Assembly: GCA_963575745.1 (NCBI GenBank)
Contig: CAUYUJ010004716.1
Location: 1 to 64,000, forward strand
From: Prorocentrum cordatum
Lineage: Eukaryota > Sar > Dinophyceae > Prorocentrales > Prorocentraceae
DNA length: 64,000 nt
Direction of reading: 5' to 3'
Both the position numbers and the translations under genes were made by a program. Shown one piece after another: positions 1 through 12,862 of the stretch. Under the pieces are notes generated by a model, which saw nothing but the letters and a program-made list of their open reading frames with translations, ran no database searches and had not been told where the DNA came from. Position 1 is the first letter of the stretch. Each line of letters opens with the position of its first letter.

Positions 1-3000
1 ACGGGGGCTTCGTGCCCCCCCTGCCGGGCCCCATGGGCGGTTTCCGAAGTACCTTTGGGAATCCCAGGGGGTCTTTTGATTGACCCTCGTCTGCGTCGCA
101 ATGCCTTGATGCGTTCTCCTCCAACGCCGCGAAGTCTTTGCGTGGTTTCATTTTCGCCGCTTTCCTTTCTTTGGAAAGCGTCGCGTAGCTGCGCGTTGCG
201 ATGCATTCCGAGTCTGCGATTTGCCTTGCTGTGCTTTGCATTGTTTGGCATGGTCAGTTTATGCATAATTTTGCGGTGCGTGTCTTTGCTTTGCTTCTGG
301 CTGGTCGGTAGCAGTGCAATCCATCGCGTGGCTCTGACTAGCATCGAATTGCAACTTTATGTTCGGTGGCCGTGCCTCACGCGTCGCCGTGCATCATTGC
401 ATTGCTTTGCGTTGTTGCGCGTTGCGGCGAGTGGTTTTTAAATGCAGCGATTTGTTTTGTTGCCCACTGCCGCGCAGCGCGCTTGGCGCGCGTTGCGGCG
501 CGTAGTTTCTCGTGCGCTGCGTCGTGCTGGGTTGCCTTGCGTTGCTAGGTTCGCAGTGCTCCTCCGAAAAACATGGGCTAGCTCTCTGCTTCGCTCGAGC
601 GTGTTGCGCGTCGCGCGGGGCTCGAATCCCCCGCTGGGGGAGGCTTCCGCGGGGGCGGGGTACCCGCTCGCAGGCCACAATTGTTTCGGTGCCGTCCTGT
701 ACCCGGCGCGGCGGCCCGCGGGTCGCGATCGCCCGCGACGCGGCCTGTCCGGCGCGTTCCTGCCCAGATCACCATGGCCGACTTCGTGCGTGCAGACGTC
801 ACGGCGACCCGACGACGCGCGTCGCGGCGCTGGGCCAGCGCGCGCCGGCGCGCCCGGGGGCCGAAGGATTCCGCCCTGGACGGCATCATTGCTGGCTTCC
901 CCGCCGCTTACGCGCAAAAGGTGGGGAAGACGGGCGACGCGATGTCACTCTCCGTCGAAGCGCTTCTGGTTCGGCCCCGCCCCGGGTCGCGCCGTCGTCC
1001 GAGGTATAGAGCGCGGGGCAGCGCATCTCGCCTCCGACGTCGCCGCGGGGCGCCCTAGATCGGCCGCTGTTGCTCGGGCGACGCAGGTGCTTCTCGGCGT
1101 TCATGAGCATGCAGTGTTCTTCTTTATTTCCCCGATGCACAGTGCCGCAGTCGGGCGAAGAGCCCATCGCCGCGGGCGGCCGGGCACCAATGTGCCTCCA
1201 CCTCTGCATCCTGCCGCTGATCACGTGCCCTGGATTTTGGATCAGCGACGTCGCTGGCCCGTGCTCGATGGTGTCTGTGCCGCCCGTGTGTGCGCAAGCG
1301 TTTTATTGGAACACGGCCTGGCCCGTCGATGGACTTGCCGCGCGCGGCGAAGCGGCGTCGCCGTGGAAGCATCGATTGCCTCCGCAGTATTCAAGATTCG
1401 ACGAGGCGAACCCGTTCCCGAGCGATTGCCCTGTTCCCGACCATGGGCCAGGAGGCATGGACTCCGCGGAGGACCCAGCGTCGTACGACGACGCCCCGAC
1501 CCCTGGGGTCCCGATCTTGGGGAGCGATGAGCCCGCTGACGAGAGCCCGCTCCGTTAGGCCACGCCGGGCCGGGTTGTCTGCGATTCACCGGCCAGCGCC
1601 GGCACCGCGCAGAATTCGCGGAGCTCGCTGAGCGTTCGGGCAATGGCAGCGCCGCGCTGCGACGTCGCGCCACCTTCATGTTCCCGCGATCGGACTGCGA
1701 GTGTCCTGCGCGACTTGTATGCGCTGCGCGGCGACGAGCTGGCAATCGCGAGTTGAAGACGCTGCTTTCGAGTGGCGTTCGTGCTCGGGAAGGCAGCGTT
1801 GCTGCGATTGGCGAGGGCTCGCTGCGAGCTGCGCGCGCGCGATCGCCTGCGGGGCGCGGGGTCGCGGTCGATCGAATTTGCTAGGGCGGGAGCCTGGCCC
1901 CAGGGCGCCTCGGCCCAATCGAGATCGCGTCGGAAGAAAAGGCGAATGCCAACAGCAGTTCCTGCCGATGCTGAAAACATCAATGTCCGCGTCGCCGCGG
2001 TCGCCGTCGACCTCGCGCGCTCGCGCGACTGTCAGTGCTTCCAGCTGGCACTTCCTGCGTTCCTGGTTGCGCGCAACGGGCCACAGTGCTCCTCAAAGAC
2101 GAGGTCCTCGGCCATGATCGCGACGGCCTCTGGCGACGATGCCGCCGCGCCAGCGGCCGCCGCCGTGGCCGCGCAGGCAGCGCCGCGCGCGAAGGAAGTG
2201 GCGCCTGCGCCGACGATGAACGTCACTGGTCATACTTCGTTGCAGACCTGCGCGATGGCTTCGAGGGGCCCCGTGTCCGTTGCCTTCGTCGCAGCGATGC
2301 CGTCCTGTGCCTCGGATGACTTCGGGGGCGACTTATAGTCGGCGACGGCGAGCCCTGCGGTCGTTACCCGGCCGCCGCGAGATGCGTCTTCACCTGCGCG
2401 AGCACAACGCTCAGCCAGTGCGCTGCATGAGCGACCGCAGTTGGCGCAGCTGCAGCTGCAGTTGCAGCCGCGTCGGCTGCAGCATAATCAGTTCAATTGG
2501 AGGTCGAAGCAGAAGCGCAAGGGTGTCAGCAGGAGCACCCACAGCAGGTAGTTGCAATAACGTCCAGGTTGGCAATGGCGACGGCGCCGGCAGCGCGAAC
2601 GTCTGCATGGGGAGGGGGCGGGGGAGGGGCTGCAGCCGAGCAGGAAAAACGTGTTCCACCGCTTCCCAGCTGACCAGGCCTCGCTGCGCCACGGGGCGCG
2701 AGGGCGAGGGCGATGCGCGCGTAGGTTCCATGGTTGGTTTCCTTCATTGCCGCAGTCCGATGCTAGCGCGCCTTCTCACGTGGTTCCAACAGGGACCCCA
2801 GGGAAAGGAACTTTTGAGACCGGCGATGCCGATTTCTCACGTCTGCTCGGCTTCACTCACAGGGTCGCCGCATGACGCTGTCACTCGCACTTCTCGAAGT
2901 CAGAATGAGATGCAACGCCGCGGTCTCAGCAGTCCCTTTCATTGGCGTCCCTGTAGGAAACGCATCGTCCTCCTGGTCTCACATCGCTGCGCGCTGCGTC

Positions 3001-6000
3001 GAGCGCTGCATTATGCGCGGCTGCTCGCAAACGCGCGAAGTGGCGACCGTGCGCGCGAGGTGCCAAGCCGCGAAATTTCACGCGTGATCCGTGGATGTTG
3101 GATTTGTCGTCTGGTTTTGGCGCGTGGCCCAGAACATCGCAGTGTTCTCTGTGGGCCCCAATTTAGCAAGTGCTAAGGGGCCCATTGCGCGCGGCGCAGT
3201 CTGGGCGCATCGCGACGCATCCTGGACAGGGGCACGCCGCCCAGGACGCAGCGCCCAGTGTCGAGCTTGTACCCCGTGGTCTGCAGCGATGGGGAAGCGA
3301 ATCTTCTCCGCTCGCCGAGGCGGTGCCGAGGCGCATGCAACTCCAGCGTAGAGTGCAGTGCGACAGCGCAACCTGCTTTTTTTTTTCTGGGCCGCGCTCT
3401 TAGTAAATCTCTTGAGGCGCAGGGCGAAGTGCATTGACGGTGGCTCAGGGAAACCAGGATCCCGCTCCCAGTCGATCCCCGCCCCCTCGAGCACGCCCAC
3501 CCGCAAGAAGCGCGCAGACATACGCAGGCGCGCGCGCGTTGGACGCATGCAGCAACCTGTGGGGCAAGTGCCTGATGCGACGCGCAAGCGTCTGACAAGC
3601 GAGGCAGGGCGGCCGCTGGCATTTAAGGCGAAGCTCAACGATTACGCCGCGGGTCCGACTCCGAATGGGCGAAGCGTCCTGCGCACGCAGAAACTTGCAC
3701 ACGCCATCAGCCCGCGCGGCCCGGGGCGGAATTGCGGCAGGTTCTTTTGCCGTTAGGCCTGCGCTTTCCGAGGGGGGGGGGGGCTGCAGCCATGGCTCTC
3801 TGCGCGTTGTGTGCCGTCGCTGCGCTCGTGCAGCTCCATGGCGCCGCCGCTGCGGCTGCCGAGCAGGGCGTGGGCGGTCGCCCCGCGACGGCGCTCGCGG
3901 GCTGCCCCGAAGTGGATTGCGCGAGCGCCCGAACTGGCCCGGCCGAGGCCGTGCGCGTGCAATATGATTTCGCCGCGCGGGTCAGACCAACGCGACCGCG
4001 TTGCCGCGCGCGCGCGGCCTTCGCTTGCGTGGCAGGATACGAGCGGCAGCGGGCCAGACGTCCGCGCCTTTCAAGGAGCGCAGGGCACGCCCAGATTTGC
4101 TTTTCGCCCCGCGCTTCGCGTCGTTAGCCAGCGCGAGAGGGCGGCTCTACGAGCAGCCGCTCGGCGCCGCGAGTTGCGGCGCCTCGCCCAGCCCAGGGGG
4201 TCGGCGCCCTGGGGCGCGGCGAGTTGCGCGGGGGGGGGGCTTTGCAGACGCGCAAAGCTTCCGCGGTCGACTTGCCCAACTCGTCGGCGAGGCTGAAGCC
4301 GACGCAGACATGGCGTCCAAGTTTGCGCGCGCGGCGAACCAGATACTCGGCGCTTCGCAAGAGGAGCGGCCGCGCACTCAGCGTCGCAGACGCGGCGCGC
4401 CGCCGCGACGGCACTGCAATGCGCGAGGGGGTTGGCGGCATGCAAATCGCGGGCACCTCTCCGAAGTACTTCGGCAGTCCGAGCGCGCCAGCCCAAGAAG
4501 GCGCGCCTCCGCGCAGGGGCGCGCGCGCGCTGCGTGCGGCTCCCTCGCGCGGGCCGCGCCGCGGTCTACGCGCGCGCCGCCATCTCGTGCGCGCGTCGGC
4601 TCGAGGGCTGCGACGCGCGAGCGCAGCGGCGTTCGCGTCGGCGCGAAGCGGGCAAGACGTGTCCGACATCGAGGCGGAGACCGTTCGCCTGGACGCTCTC
4701 AGAAAGGAAATATCAGAGCTCGCGCCGCGTCAAGGGGCGGGGGGGAGGAAGGCGCGCGACGCGCTGGTTCGGTTATTACATGAAGTTTCCGAGCCAAGCG
4801 CCAAGCCCATGATGAAAGCCATGGCGTGTTAGCGTCGGCGTCGCGGTTGATGAAATCCCCGGCGAGCGATGTGGAGCTCCAGCGCCTGGCTGGCTCCATC
4901 ATAACTCACTTGACGGGGATGCCTGTCTCTTCTGAAATATCGGACGATACCTCGGGGTCGCGCGGACAGGTCAACATCGTCGTGCCTCGCGCGTCTCGCG
5001 TATACGGTCCCGACAGGGCACTGCTCGCGCCATCGGCGCGCCCTGGCAACGCGCGGGCGCGCGCGCTGCCGTAGCCCGCGGAAGCTTTCATTCTTCCAGC
5101 CAGCGCTGGGCGCCGGCCCGCGCGTGAGTTCGCTCGGCGCAAGAGAGGCGGCAGGGCTCAGCTGCGAGACGACGGAACGCTCGCTGCGCCGTTCGTGGCG
5201 CTGGCGGCCCCGCGGGAACGCACGCGCGCCCAGGCGTTCCGCTCCACCTGGGCCCGCGCCTCGCGAGCGCTCAGTATTAGCCAGACAACCATCAGTATAA
5301 CTCTTAGCCCCCGGCGAGCCTCCACTGTGGGGTCCAGAATCGGTCGGGCGACGCGTCCTCCAGTTGCCGCTCGCATCCTTTGCCTTTCCCCAACATGCCT
5401 TGCAGCCGCGTCCTATGTCCCCATCCCAGCCCCGCCGCAAGTGCGAAAAGCTCTCTGTTGCATTCTGCCGCAGGAGTGCCCGATGTTCCAGCGAGCCCCG
5501 CAGTCGAGGAGGGGGCGGGGCAACGTTTTGGGCCTGGGCCCGATGGAAGCGCGGCGCCGTCGCCAGCGCTGTCAATCTCGCGGTTCGTGCGCTGCCTTGT
5601 GAAACGTGAGTCCAAGCGCCTATGTCTATGCGGCTCTCCCTCCCTTCCACGTTGGCTCCTGACAGCGAGGGCGCGCAGGTCGAACCGGCGTGCTCGCCGC
5701 GCCCAGCGACGCCTGTCCAAATCGCGAGCGGCCGCCGCCGCCGCCTCCGCCAGCGGGCGCACGGGGGCGCGCTTCCGCGCCGTTCGAACCGACCCAAGCA
5801 CATCCGCTCGCGCGCAAAGTGGCCGAGTCGACCTTGTCAGTGCGATGCGTTGTTTGCTTCCCTTCGCGTGCGCGGGCGTCGCCGCTGGGTTGCTCCTCGG
5901 CGGCGCGGACAATCTGACCGCGGCGCAATTGTTCCCGCGGGGCCAGAGCCCATCGGACGAGGCAAGCGCGATTGAGGAAAGTTTCCGCATCGCGTACGGT

Positions 6001-7015
6001 CATTTCGAGAAAAGGCGAGGCCCGCGGCGCGAGTTGTCGGTGCCGTGGCAGTGGCTGGCGCAGCTTCGACCGGAAGGTTTCGTCATGATCGGCGCGAGCG
6101 CGCTGGGCGGCGCTTGGCGGGGTCGTTCGGCATTGAGCTAGCACTGCTGGTGCCGAGAGTCATTGGCCCGCGCTTTATGACATGCGGACTGCGACCTTTG
6201 ATCTCGCGCGCAAGTCTTTGCTGCGATGGCTGGTTGCCGCGATCGCTTCGCCCGCGCGTTCTTCGCATCAGGCGCGCAGCGGTCTTCTGCGTCAGCTGAA
6301 AGAAAGGGAGGCAATGTACCGAGCAGCGCACGCACTCGCGGCATACGCGGCGGGCCCTAGCAGGCCGCGAGCGCCTGCGCCAGCAGTCGCGGCAGGGGGG
6401 CGCGCCCTCCGCGCGCAACGGGGTCTCGGCTATGACCGCGGCGCGGACCGGAAGGCCCCACTGCGACAAGGGCGTCGTCGGCAGCGCAGCCCAGCGCGCC
6501 AGGAGCTGTGCGAGCCCAGACTCAAGCGCGAGGCGCGTGCCAGGCGAGGAGGATTATCGTCGCGCCGATCGCGCGACGGAGGTCGCAGCTTTCCCGGCGC
6601 CGCGTTTGCGGTTGGAACGGCGCGCCGCGCCTGTCGCGCGACTTTTTAGGAGGGCGGTGCCGTGGATCAGCTCTTCGGCGTCGATGCGTCGAAGAGGTGC
6701 GGCGCTCCGCCCGGCGCGCGAAGGGGCACGGGGCCTCGCTGCGCGCGGCAGCGCTTACGACCTAGTCGAACAAGCGCAGGGCCCCGCTGCTGCAGGGCTG
6801 CTCCAGCCAATGGCGCAGCGACCGCGGGCCGCCCGCGCGCCGGGGGCTTGCGCGCGCTCCGAGGCGCTAGCGTCGCAAGGTCTTGGCTTGGGCGTCGGCC
6901 TTCTCCAGGCTTTCCAAGGGCCCTGCGTTGCTTCGCCGCGCGACCGGGCGGGGGCGCGCGCCTGGGGGGGCGCCTCGCGCATGGTGCAATCTCTCTGGCC
7001 TAGGGGGGCCCACCG
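1..7015. other. GC-rich block without a supportable gene
   Basis: Long stretch dominated by CG/GC steps with short G runs (around 3,771-3,782 and 4,232-4,240). Open frames exist on both strands, but their translations are Arg/Ala/Pro/Gly-rich in all frames and show no domain, which is what stop-poor GC-rich DNA gives. I see no gene, RNA or mobile-element signature. Its composition resembles the GC-rich DNA at 50-55 kb. Confidence 0.6.
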
Positions 7016-7033
7016 AAAAATTTTTGGCCCCCC
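7003..7033. repeat. Inverted repeat at GC/AT boundary
   Basis: Eight-base arms GGGGGGCC (7,003-7,010) and GGCCCCCC (7,026-7,033) flank a 15-base spacer containing A5T5. The element sits exactly where the GC-rich block stops and AT-richer sequence begins. Confidence 0.6.
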
Positions 7034-8441
7034 GATTTCCGAAATAAATTAAGATAAAATTGATTTAATTGGCAGTGAAAGTGAAATCGGCACAACATGC
7101 CAATTCTGTCGACGAGGGCATGGTTCACTTCGACCCGCGTACCTTTTGATGCAACATCTTGGTCAAATCCGAACTAGGCGAGCCGATGGAGAGGTTAGCT
7201 ACGAAAATGTTCACGTGGCGATTCCAAACAATCGTGGCCAGGCGTGAACATGCTGGATAGCGAGGGCAAGGAGCACGGAGGAGGCGGAGGAACTGGAGGA
7301 GTGAGAAGGATATCGCGGAGACGTAAGAGGAGCAGGATTTGGGGTGGGGACGCAGGGATAGCCAAAGTTGGAGGAGGCAGTGAAGGCTGAGGCGTAGCAG
7401 GCTGATCAGCAGCAGAGGACGAGCGTAGACTGGAGACAGGGGCGAAATGCAAGGAATCTCCCACCCACGGCGAGAAGCGAGCATGCAATCCCCGATGGAA
7501 TGTGGCCTGCTATGTGAGATACACGGCATACGAGTTTACAGAACAACAAGGTCAGAATCATGCAATTGTGTTTTAGATATTTTCGAACCCTCGGTCAAGT
7601 GTCACACATTACTAACATTTGTATAATCAAACCGTCTTCGCCCCGAGCGATGCCTACATTTAGCTGGGCGAAGGAGAAAGAGAATTGCAAGAGAAAGAAG
7701 GCGAGCAGGAAGCGCGTCCGCAACAGCACTTGTTAGTGAAGCCAGGGGGATCTGATCATGACGGGGGAGGGCGCAGCTGCAACAACTGAAGAGAATAAGC
7801 TTCTATCGAGGCTCGCCGGCTTCAGTCGCTGCCACAAGACACATTAGAGGCGACTCCGAAGATATAGCAGCTACGCGGTAAATCCACGCGATCCAACCTG
7901 TCGCCGGACATGCAAACACCCTGACCGGCGCTGGCCAGGTCAAAAGAATCGGGCGCACCTTTGAACGACAACTTGGAATAACGCTGGATTGATCGCAGCT
8001 TCCAAGTCCAATCAGCTCTTTCGGGCGCGGGTGACCTTCACCCATCGGGGAGAGGTTAAGGCCAATCCCTTCGGCCAACCCATTTGGCCCGGGATGGTTT
8101 TGTTGGGAGATCACCAGCTTTCAACACGGCCCAAGTTCTCTCAAGATTGCCCAAGAACCCCTAAGTCTTTCCCAGGATAGTTCCAAGTGGCCTCGAAGTC
8201 TTCCAGGGCGCCTCTCGACAGGAGCGTGAAAGCGCATGTGGTTCGTCCCTGGGTCTGCCCAGGCTGACCCAAGACTTCTCTTTCGGAGGCCCCCCTCTTC
8301 CAGCGGACGTTTCCTGATCAACGCGTGGCTGATCAACGAAATCTGCATGCACATCGTTTCTAGATGGGCTTCGAACAGAATTGATCCTCTGTACTCATAC
8401 AGAACATCTGATCGCTCAAAGTTACCCCGAAGGCCCGGCGC
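7034..8441. other. Intergenic, no gene seen
   Basis: Moderate-GC sequence. Short frames occur, but none has protein-like composition or a domain. It lies downstream of the last exon of the minus-strand gene ending at 8,442. No terminator or RNA gene recognised. Confidence 0.5.
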
Positions 8442-8655
8442 TCACAGCTTGCCCAAAGCGTCCATTGCACGCTGCAACACTGGGCTGGGTTTGTTCTGCA
8501 TCAAGATGCGGTTCAAGGCATCTAGCACCTCGCTGTCAGCAACCGAGAGAAATGATTTCCGCAGGCCAGAGAAGGCCTCCTTCCCGATCTTCTCAAAGAA
8601 GATGTAGCCAGCGGGGAGCATCAGGGCATCGTTCGGACCTGCTGGAAGTCTCCCA
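8442..8655 (-). CDS. C-terminal exon of unknown Lys/acid-rich protein gene
   Basis: Reads about 70 residues to a TGA at 8,442-8,444. The predicted end is helical and protein-like (GYIFFEKIGKEAFSGL, then ALNRILMQ, then a Leu/Ala-rich tail). A TTTAAG acceptor just upstream of 8,655 gives a phase that fits the GTGAAAG donor at 9,179, so I place the exon start there. No known domain. It is probably the end of the gene whose upstream exons lie at 9,180-10,210 and 11,135-12,862. The splice join is inference from phase and codon quality. Confidence 0.5.
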
Positions 8656-8924
8656 CTTAAACGTTGAGGAGGTGGAGGAAGCGGAGTGCGAATGTCGGAG
8701 GAGAAGCAATCGGCAAGGCCAGGCAAGAGCCGTAGGTTTCAGGGTCCATCGCGAACATCACGATTGCGAAGACTGACTTGGAGGGGCTGGGTCCTGGGGG
8801 GAGTAGTCACTTGCGAATCCGCCAATCACATCTGAGAATACGCCCACGGAGGACGGGGGGCCGTGGTGGCCAGGGGAGCACGTGCAGGCGGGTGAAGTCC
8901 ACACGAGGAGGGTGAACTTGAGGT

Positions 8925-9175
8925 GGGGGAGAAGGAAGACGAGAAGGAGGAGGAAGAGAAGGAGGAGAAGGAAGAGGATGATGGGGAGGAGGAGGAGGAG
9001 GAGGAGGAGGAGCGGAACGAGGGGGAGGGAGAGGAGAAACATGAAAGTAGGTTGGCTTCAAAGAAGGCTAGCAGGAGGACGAGGAGAAAGAGAATGACAA
9101 TTTCGATAGTTCCTCCCCTAGGTTTTCGCATCGCCTCCCTGCCTTCCTCCTCCTCCTCCTCCTCCTCCTCGTCTT
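8925..9175. repeat. GGA/CCT microsatellites in presumed intron
   Basis: Plus strand carries a long (GGA)n-like purine tract at about 8,925-9,040 and a (CCT)n tract at 9,146-9,170. Both lie between two protein-like minus-strand frames, so they are best read as intron content. The plus- and minus-strand frames across them (poly-Glu, poly-Ser, poly-Pro) are microsatellite artefacts. Confidence 0.6.
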
Positions 9176-9179
9176 TCAC

Positions 9180-10210
9180 CTTGGCTCAAAGTTGCGAGGT
9201 GACTCAAATTTGTTCAACCAAAGGCCTGCTGTGGCAGCGTAGCAGGTGCTCTTCGCCGTGAAATCGCCGATGGAGACCTTGTTGGTGACCATGTTCTTGA
9301 GGAACTCCTTCGCCTCCTGCGGGGTCGCGGCCTTTCCGCTGCCCACGTGCCTCAATAGCGGGAGGAGCTCCATGCAGAACACTTGGCGCGAGCCCGTGAG
9401 GCCTAAGCGGACAGTCGGCAGCATGGCAAGCTCAGTCGTAACGGTCTCCTTGCCGCCGGCGACGAAGAACGACGTGCACATCAAATCTTTGGTCAACGAG
9501 TTGTCTGCGGTCGGCTGGGCTAGGTACCCTGGCTTGAAGAACGCGCTTAAGATCGCACTCGCGTTCTTGCACATATCATCTGGCAATTTCTTGTGCTGGC
9601 GGCCCGTGGACGCGTACTCAGGCGACGACTTGAAGTTGGCCAGCTGCGAGGCCACTTTGACAACGATGTCCTTCTTGATCTCGGTACTCTCATCCATCAT
9701 CACGCGCATGATGCAAGGCTTCTTGTAATCGATCGCCTCAAGATTCGGGCCAGCATCCCCAATCGGCACCGAGGGGATGGTGGAGAAATTGTTCATGATC
9801 CACTCGAGCACCAGGTCTTGCTCACGGAGCAAGCGTCTCTGCTTCTCCTCTGCTGACGGCCGCCCAGGCCCAGGCCCCTTCCTCTTACCATCGGGGTTCG
9901 CCTCGCGTTTTTCCTTAGCCTTGGTCTCCTTCGTCACGCAAAAGTCCAACCTGGTTGCCGCCGCCTTGCCCATGTTTAACAAGTCAGTCAAAGCGCTGCG
10001 GAAGGGGGCGTACTCCTCCTTAATGTTGTTGAGCTCCTCCTTGGACTCTGCATCCACCATGCGCGAGCGGATGTGGTCGAACTCAAAGAAGCAGAGGAGG
10101 GACCTGTAAGAACGGCACGGTGGGTTCTCTCCCAGCGCTGGCTTGTCTGGAAAGCTCGCGATGAACTTCCTCAAAGCAGCCTTGGGGCAACCGCTGGCGC
10201 TCCTGAGCAT
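9180..10210 (-). CDS. Internal exon, unknown protein
   Basis: About 344 residues of protein-like sequence with mixed charge, a basic linker (KETKAKEKREANPDGKRKG, about residues 95-115) and ordered-looking flanks (LEWIMNNFSTIPSVPIGDAG; RVMMDESTEIKKDIVVKVAS). The reading ends at CCAAG|GTGAAAG, a plausible donor at 9,179-9,178. The 5' limit is uncertain: the frame is open to 10,210, where ATG may be internal. No family recognised. Likely the middle of the same minus-strand gene as 11,135-12,862. Confidence 0.6.
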
Positions 10211-11134
10211 AGCAGTTGCCGTTGATCCTGCGTCGTCATCCGATCGCCCTCTAGAGAAGGCGGAGGCCGTGAACTCCTAGGTCCTAGAGCCCAGAGAATC
10301 TGCCAGAGGGAGTGCGAGACTAAGGCCCGCACGATTGTCCGAAGGACATGCGCGCAGGTCGCGCGAGCGGGCCCTGACAGACCTCGAGCATCGGGGGGGG
10401 GTGCTCGAAAAACTGACTACTGCAAAGCAACTCTGATGACCCACGTACACTTTCATCCGGAATGCTTGGGCGGAGCCTCTTAGATGAGCGGCAGCCGCGG
10501 CTGGAGACGCGCTCGCCGCTGCGGCGCCGGACTCCTGCGGCAGTGCCGAGATTGGAAACAGAGTTGAACGATGTCTGGACTCGCCTCCGAAAAGCCCGAG
10601 ATTCCCCAGATGCCGCTGACAGCAGAAGCAGCAGACGAAGCCTCAACAATTCGACGACGCCTCAGGGGGTCGCCTGGGCAAAGGAAGACCCCAGGACCCT
10701 TCAAGCAGAGGACGCGACTTCGCCAGGACCGCCCGCAAACGCATGTAGGAAGGCACGCGTGGAGCAACAAGCGCCCCTTGGTCAAGATCGCCCTTAAAAG
10801 CAGACGCGGGCAGGACCCTTCAAGCCAAACGTCCCACAATGACCTTCAACGTCCCCCATCCCTCACGACTCACGACGCTCCATCAATACCTTGATAGCCT
10901 AACGAATCTGTCAACAGGAGCCTGCAAGAGCAACATCTTGGATTGAATCCCGAAGGGATGGCAGAGACGTCGAGCCCTCACGAGCCAGTGCGATGTCACT
11001 TCTTAGATCGACTTCAGGTTTTCAGCATCCATCTCAGGGAGATGAGTGCGTCTAAGCCTTCCTGGACATGCGAGCCTTCTGAAGGCCATATTAGGGTTTT
11101 CAATGTGTCTCCAGAGCTTCAGCGCGGGGGTTTC
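10211..11134. other. Presumed intron or intergenic
   Basis: No protein-like frame on either strand. It separates two minus-strand coding blocks and may be one or more introns. No repeat or RNA recognised. Confidence 0.4.
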
Positions 11135-12862
11135 CTACGATGGGTCCTTCGGGGACTGCTCGACGGTGCCCTTCGAGTCATTCGCCTCGCCGCCAAGGCC
11201 CGCCGCGTCGCTCTTGCCCTCCTTGTCCTCTTCCGCGGTGGGATCCATCTTGTCCTCCTCGCCCTTGTCCTTGGACTCATCCCCCTCTGATGTCCCAGGA
11301 GGCTGAGCCACCGAAAGCGGCGGGGACTCGGCTGGCAAGTCCTCTCTTGACGAGGTCTTGATTGGAGTCTTCAATTCAGTTGAGTCACTTGGGTCCTGCT
11401 TGGATTCTGGTGCAAGCACGAGCTTCAGCGCTTGGCGCCTGCATCTCGCCAGCTTAATTTCCACCTCAACCTCTTTTTGTAGTTCCTTTGGCACTGCATT
11501 CAGCGACGCCTCGAGCTTCTTCTGGGTTGCAACCAAGCTCTCACGGGTACTCAACATCCAATTCTTGTGAGCCATCAGGGCGTCGGATATGACGGCGTCC
11601 CGGTTCCACCACGCCTTTGATTTCTTCTCCTTGCCGCAGGACGCTTGATCGCTGCGCTTTCGACTGCGTCCTCCCTCTGCGGCATGATCCTCGGCTTCTT
11701 CGTCAGGGGCAAGATCGTCCGGCTGCTCCTCGGCCTTCAGCTCCTCCTCCCTCTTCTTCTGGACCGCATCCGTGAGTCCCTTCAACTCTTCGAAGTCAGG
11801 GGCGGACGAAGCAGCAAAGCCTTCGTCGGAGAAGGCTGAACCTCGGGATCCAGCAGCAGAAGCAGCAGCGGCACCAGTGACGAATTGCGAGATCAAGTCC
11901 TTGTCTGAAGCCGCCGCGGCACCTGCAATCATGCCGCCTGATTGCATGTCTCTCTCGAGCTTGTCGATGTCATCTTGCGCGCCGTTCTTGATCGTTTTGC
12001 CACGGGCCTGGTAACCCTTGGACCTCTCCTCCTTGTCAACGATGCGCACTTTGTCGCTCTTCTTGATGGCAACTCGGACTCTGTACTTTTCAGAAGGGCC
12101 CAAATTGTCCTTGATGGCCCCTTGTGACGTTCGAAACTCATGCCATTGTCGCGATGCATCTGATGCCTCCATGCTGCCATTTTTTGGCTTGGACATCCAT
12201 GCGACGTAGGACCGCTCGTCGAACATTTCGTAGATGCCCTCGTACTGGATCGCCTTGGTCCGCTTCACTTCCTCGATGTATTCCACGACGGGGAAGGTCC
12301 CCCTCCTCTTGCCAGCTTCTGGGTCGGGGCATAGCTCCAAGCAGCGGTCCAAAACTGGGGAGAGCTTGTCCCAGTCTTCAGAGATCTCAGCCCACCACGC
12401 GCCTTGGCCTTTGGCGAGGGCTGCCGCCCTGACTTGCTGCAAAGCCCTCCTGTGACTAGCGCATTGCCCGCTGCCAGGTGGGAACACTGCGAGCGGCAGC
12501 ATCTTGTTACAAGGCGGGCAAAACTTCTTGCCACCTTTCGAGACGTTACGTTTGCTGCCAGTGCCGCCAGTTCCAGCGCCAATGCTCTTGCGAGTAGCAC
12601 TGCTTGCAGCGCCTGCCTTGGCCTTGCCTTTGGCCTTGGCCTTTCCTTTTCCTCTGCCTCTGGCCCGGGACTTGCCGCCGCCGCCCTCAGAAAGTTCGTC
12701 GGTACCTTCTTCTTGGCCAGAGATAATCCCCCTTTCGACACCAAGAGCATCTTCGTCTGAGGCGACCTCACCTGTAAGGTCACTCTTCTCGCTGGCGGCC
12801 TCGAGGGCATCCTCGGAGAGCCCCATCGCAGCGCGTGGCCACAGTAGAGTAACAGCAAGCAA
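11135..12862 (-). CDS. Unknown basic/acidic protein with a Cys4-type motif
   Basis: 575 codons ending in TAG; a second in-frame ATG at 12,826 (MGLSEDALEAAS) is a plausible alternative start. Order: acidic N-terminus; Gly/Lys/Arg stretch (about 70-100, RGRGKGKAKAKGKAKAG); a CPPC...CASH pair (about 116-140) that could bind zinc; an ordered middle (WWAEISEDWDKLSPVLDRCL; EYIEEVKRTKAIQYEGIYEM); an Ala-rich region; and a charged C-terminus with EGGRSRKRSDQ and many Glu/Lys. Nuclear location would suit the basic patches (inference). No catalytic family recognised. Whether it continues by splicing into 9,180-10,210 is not settled. Confidence 0.65.
   Translation of the reverse strand: MLAVTLLWPRAAMGLSEDALEAASEKSDLTGEVASDEDALGVERGIISGQEEGTDELSEGGGGKSRARGRGKGKAKAKGKAKAGAASSATRKSIGAGTGGTGSKRNVSKGGKKFCPPCNKMLPLAVFPPGSGQCASHRRALQQVRAAALAKGQGAWWAEISEDWDKLSPVLDRCLELCPDPEAGKRRGTFPVVEYIEEVKRTKAIQYEGIYEMFDERSYVAWMSKPKNGSMEASDASRQWHEFRTSQGAIKDNLGPSEKYRVRVAIKKSDKVRIVDKEERSKGYQARGKTIKNGAQDDIDKLERDMQSGGMIAGAAAASDKDLISQFVTGAAAASAAGSRGSAFSDEGFAASSAPDFEELKGLTDAVQKKREEELKAEEQPDDLAPDEEAEDHAAEGGRSRKRSDQASCGKEKKSKAWWNRDAVISDALMAHKNWMLSTRESLVATQKKLEASLNAVPKELQKEVEVEIKLARCRRQALKLVLAPESKQDPSDSTELKTPIKTSSREDLPAESPPLSVAQPPGTSEGDESKDKGEEDKMDPTAEEDKEGKSDAAGLGGEANDSKGTVEQSPKDPS

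Noticed and set aside
1-7000. Many long open frames on both strands
   Set aside because: Arg/Ala/Pro-biased in every frame, overlapping on both strands, no motifs; expected from GC-rich, stop-poor DNA.
8882-9261. Poly-Glu/Arg/Ser/Pro frames
   Set aside because: Created by GGA/CCT microsatellites in a presumed intron.
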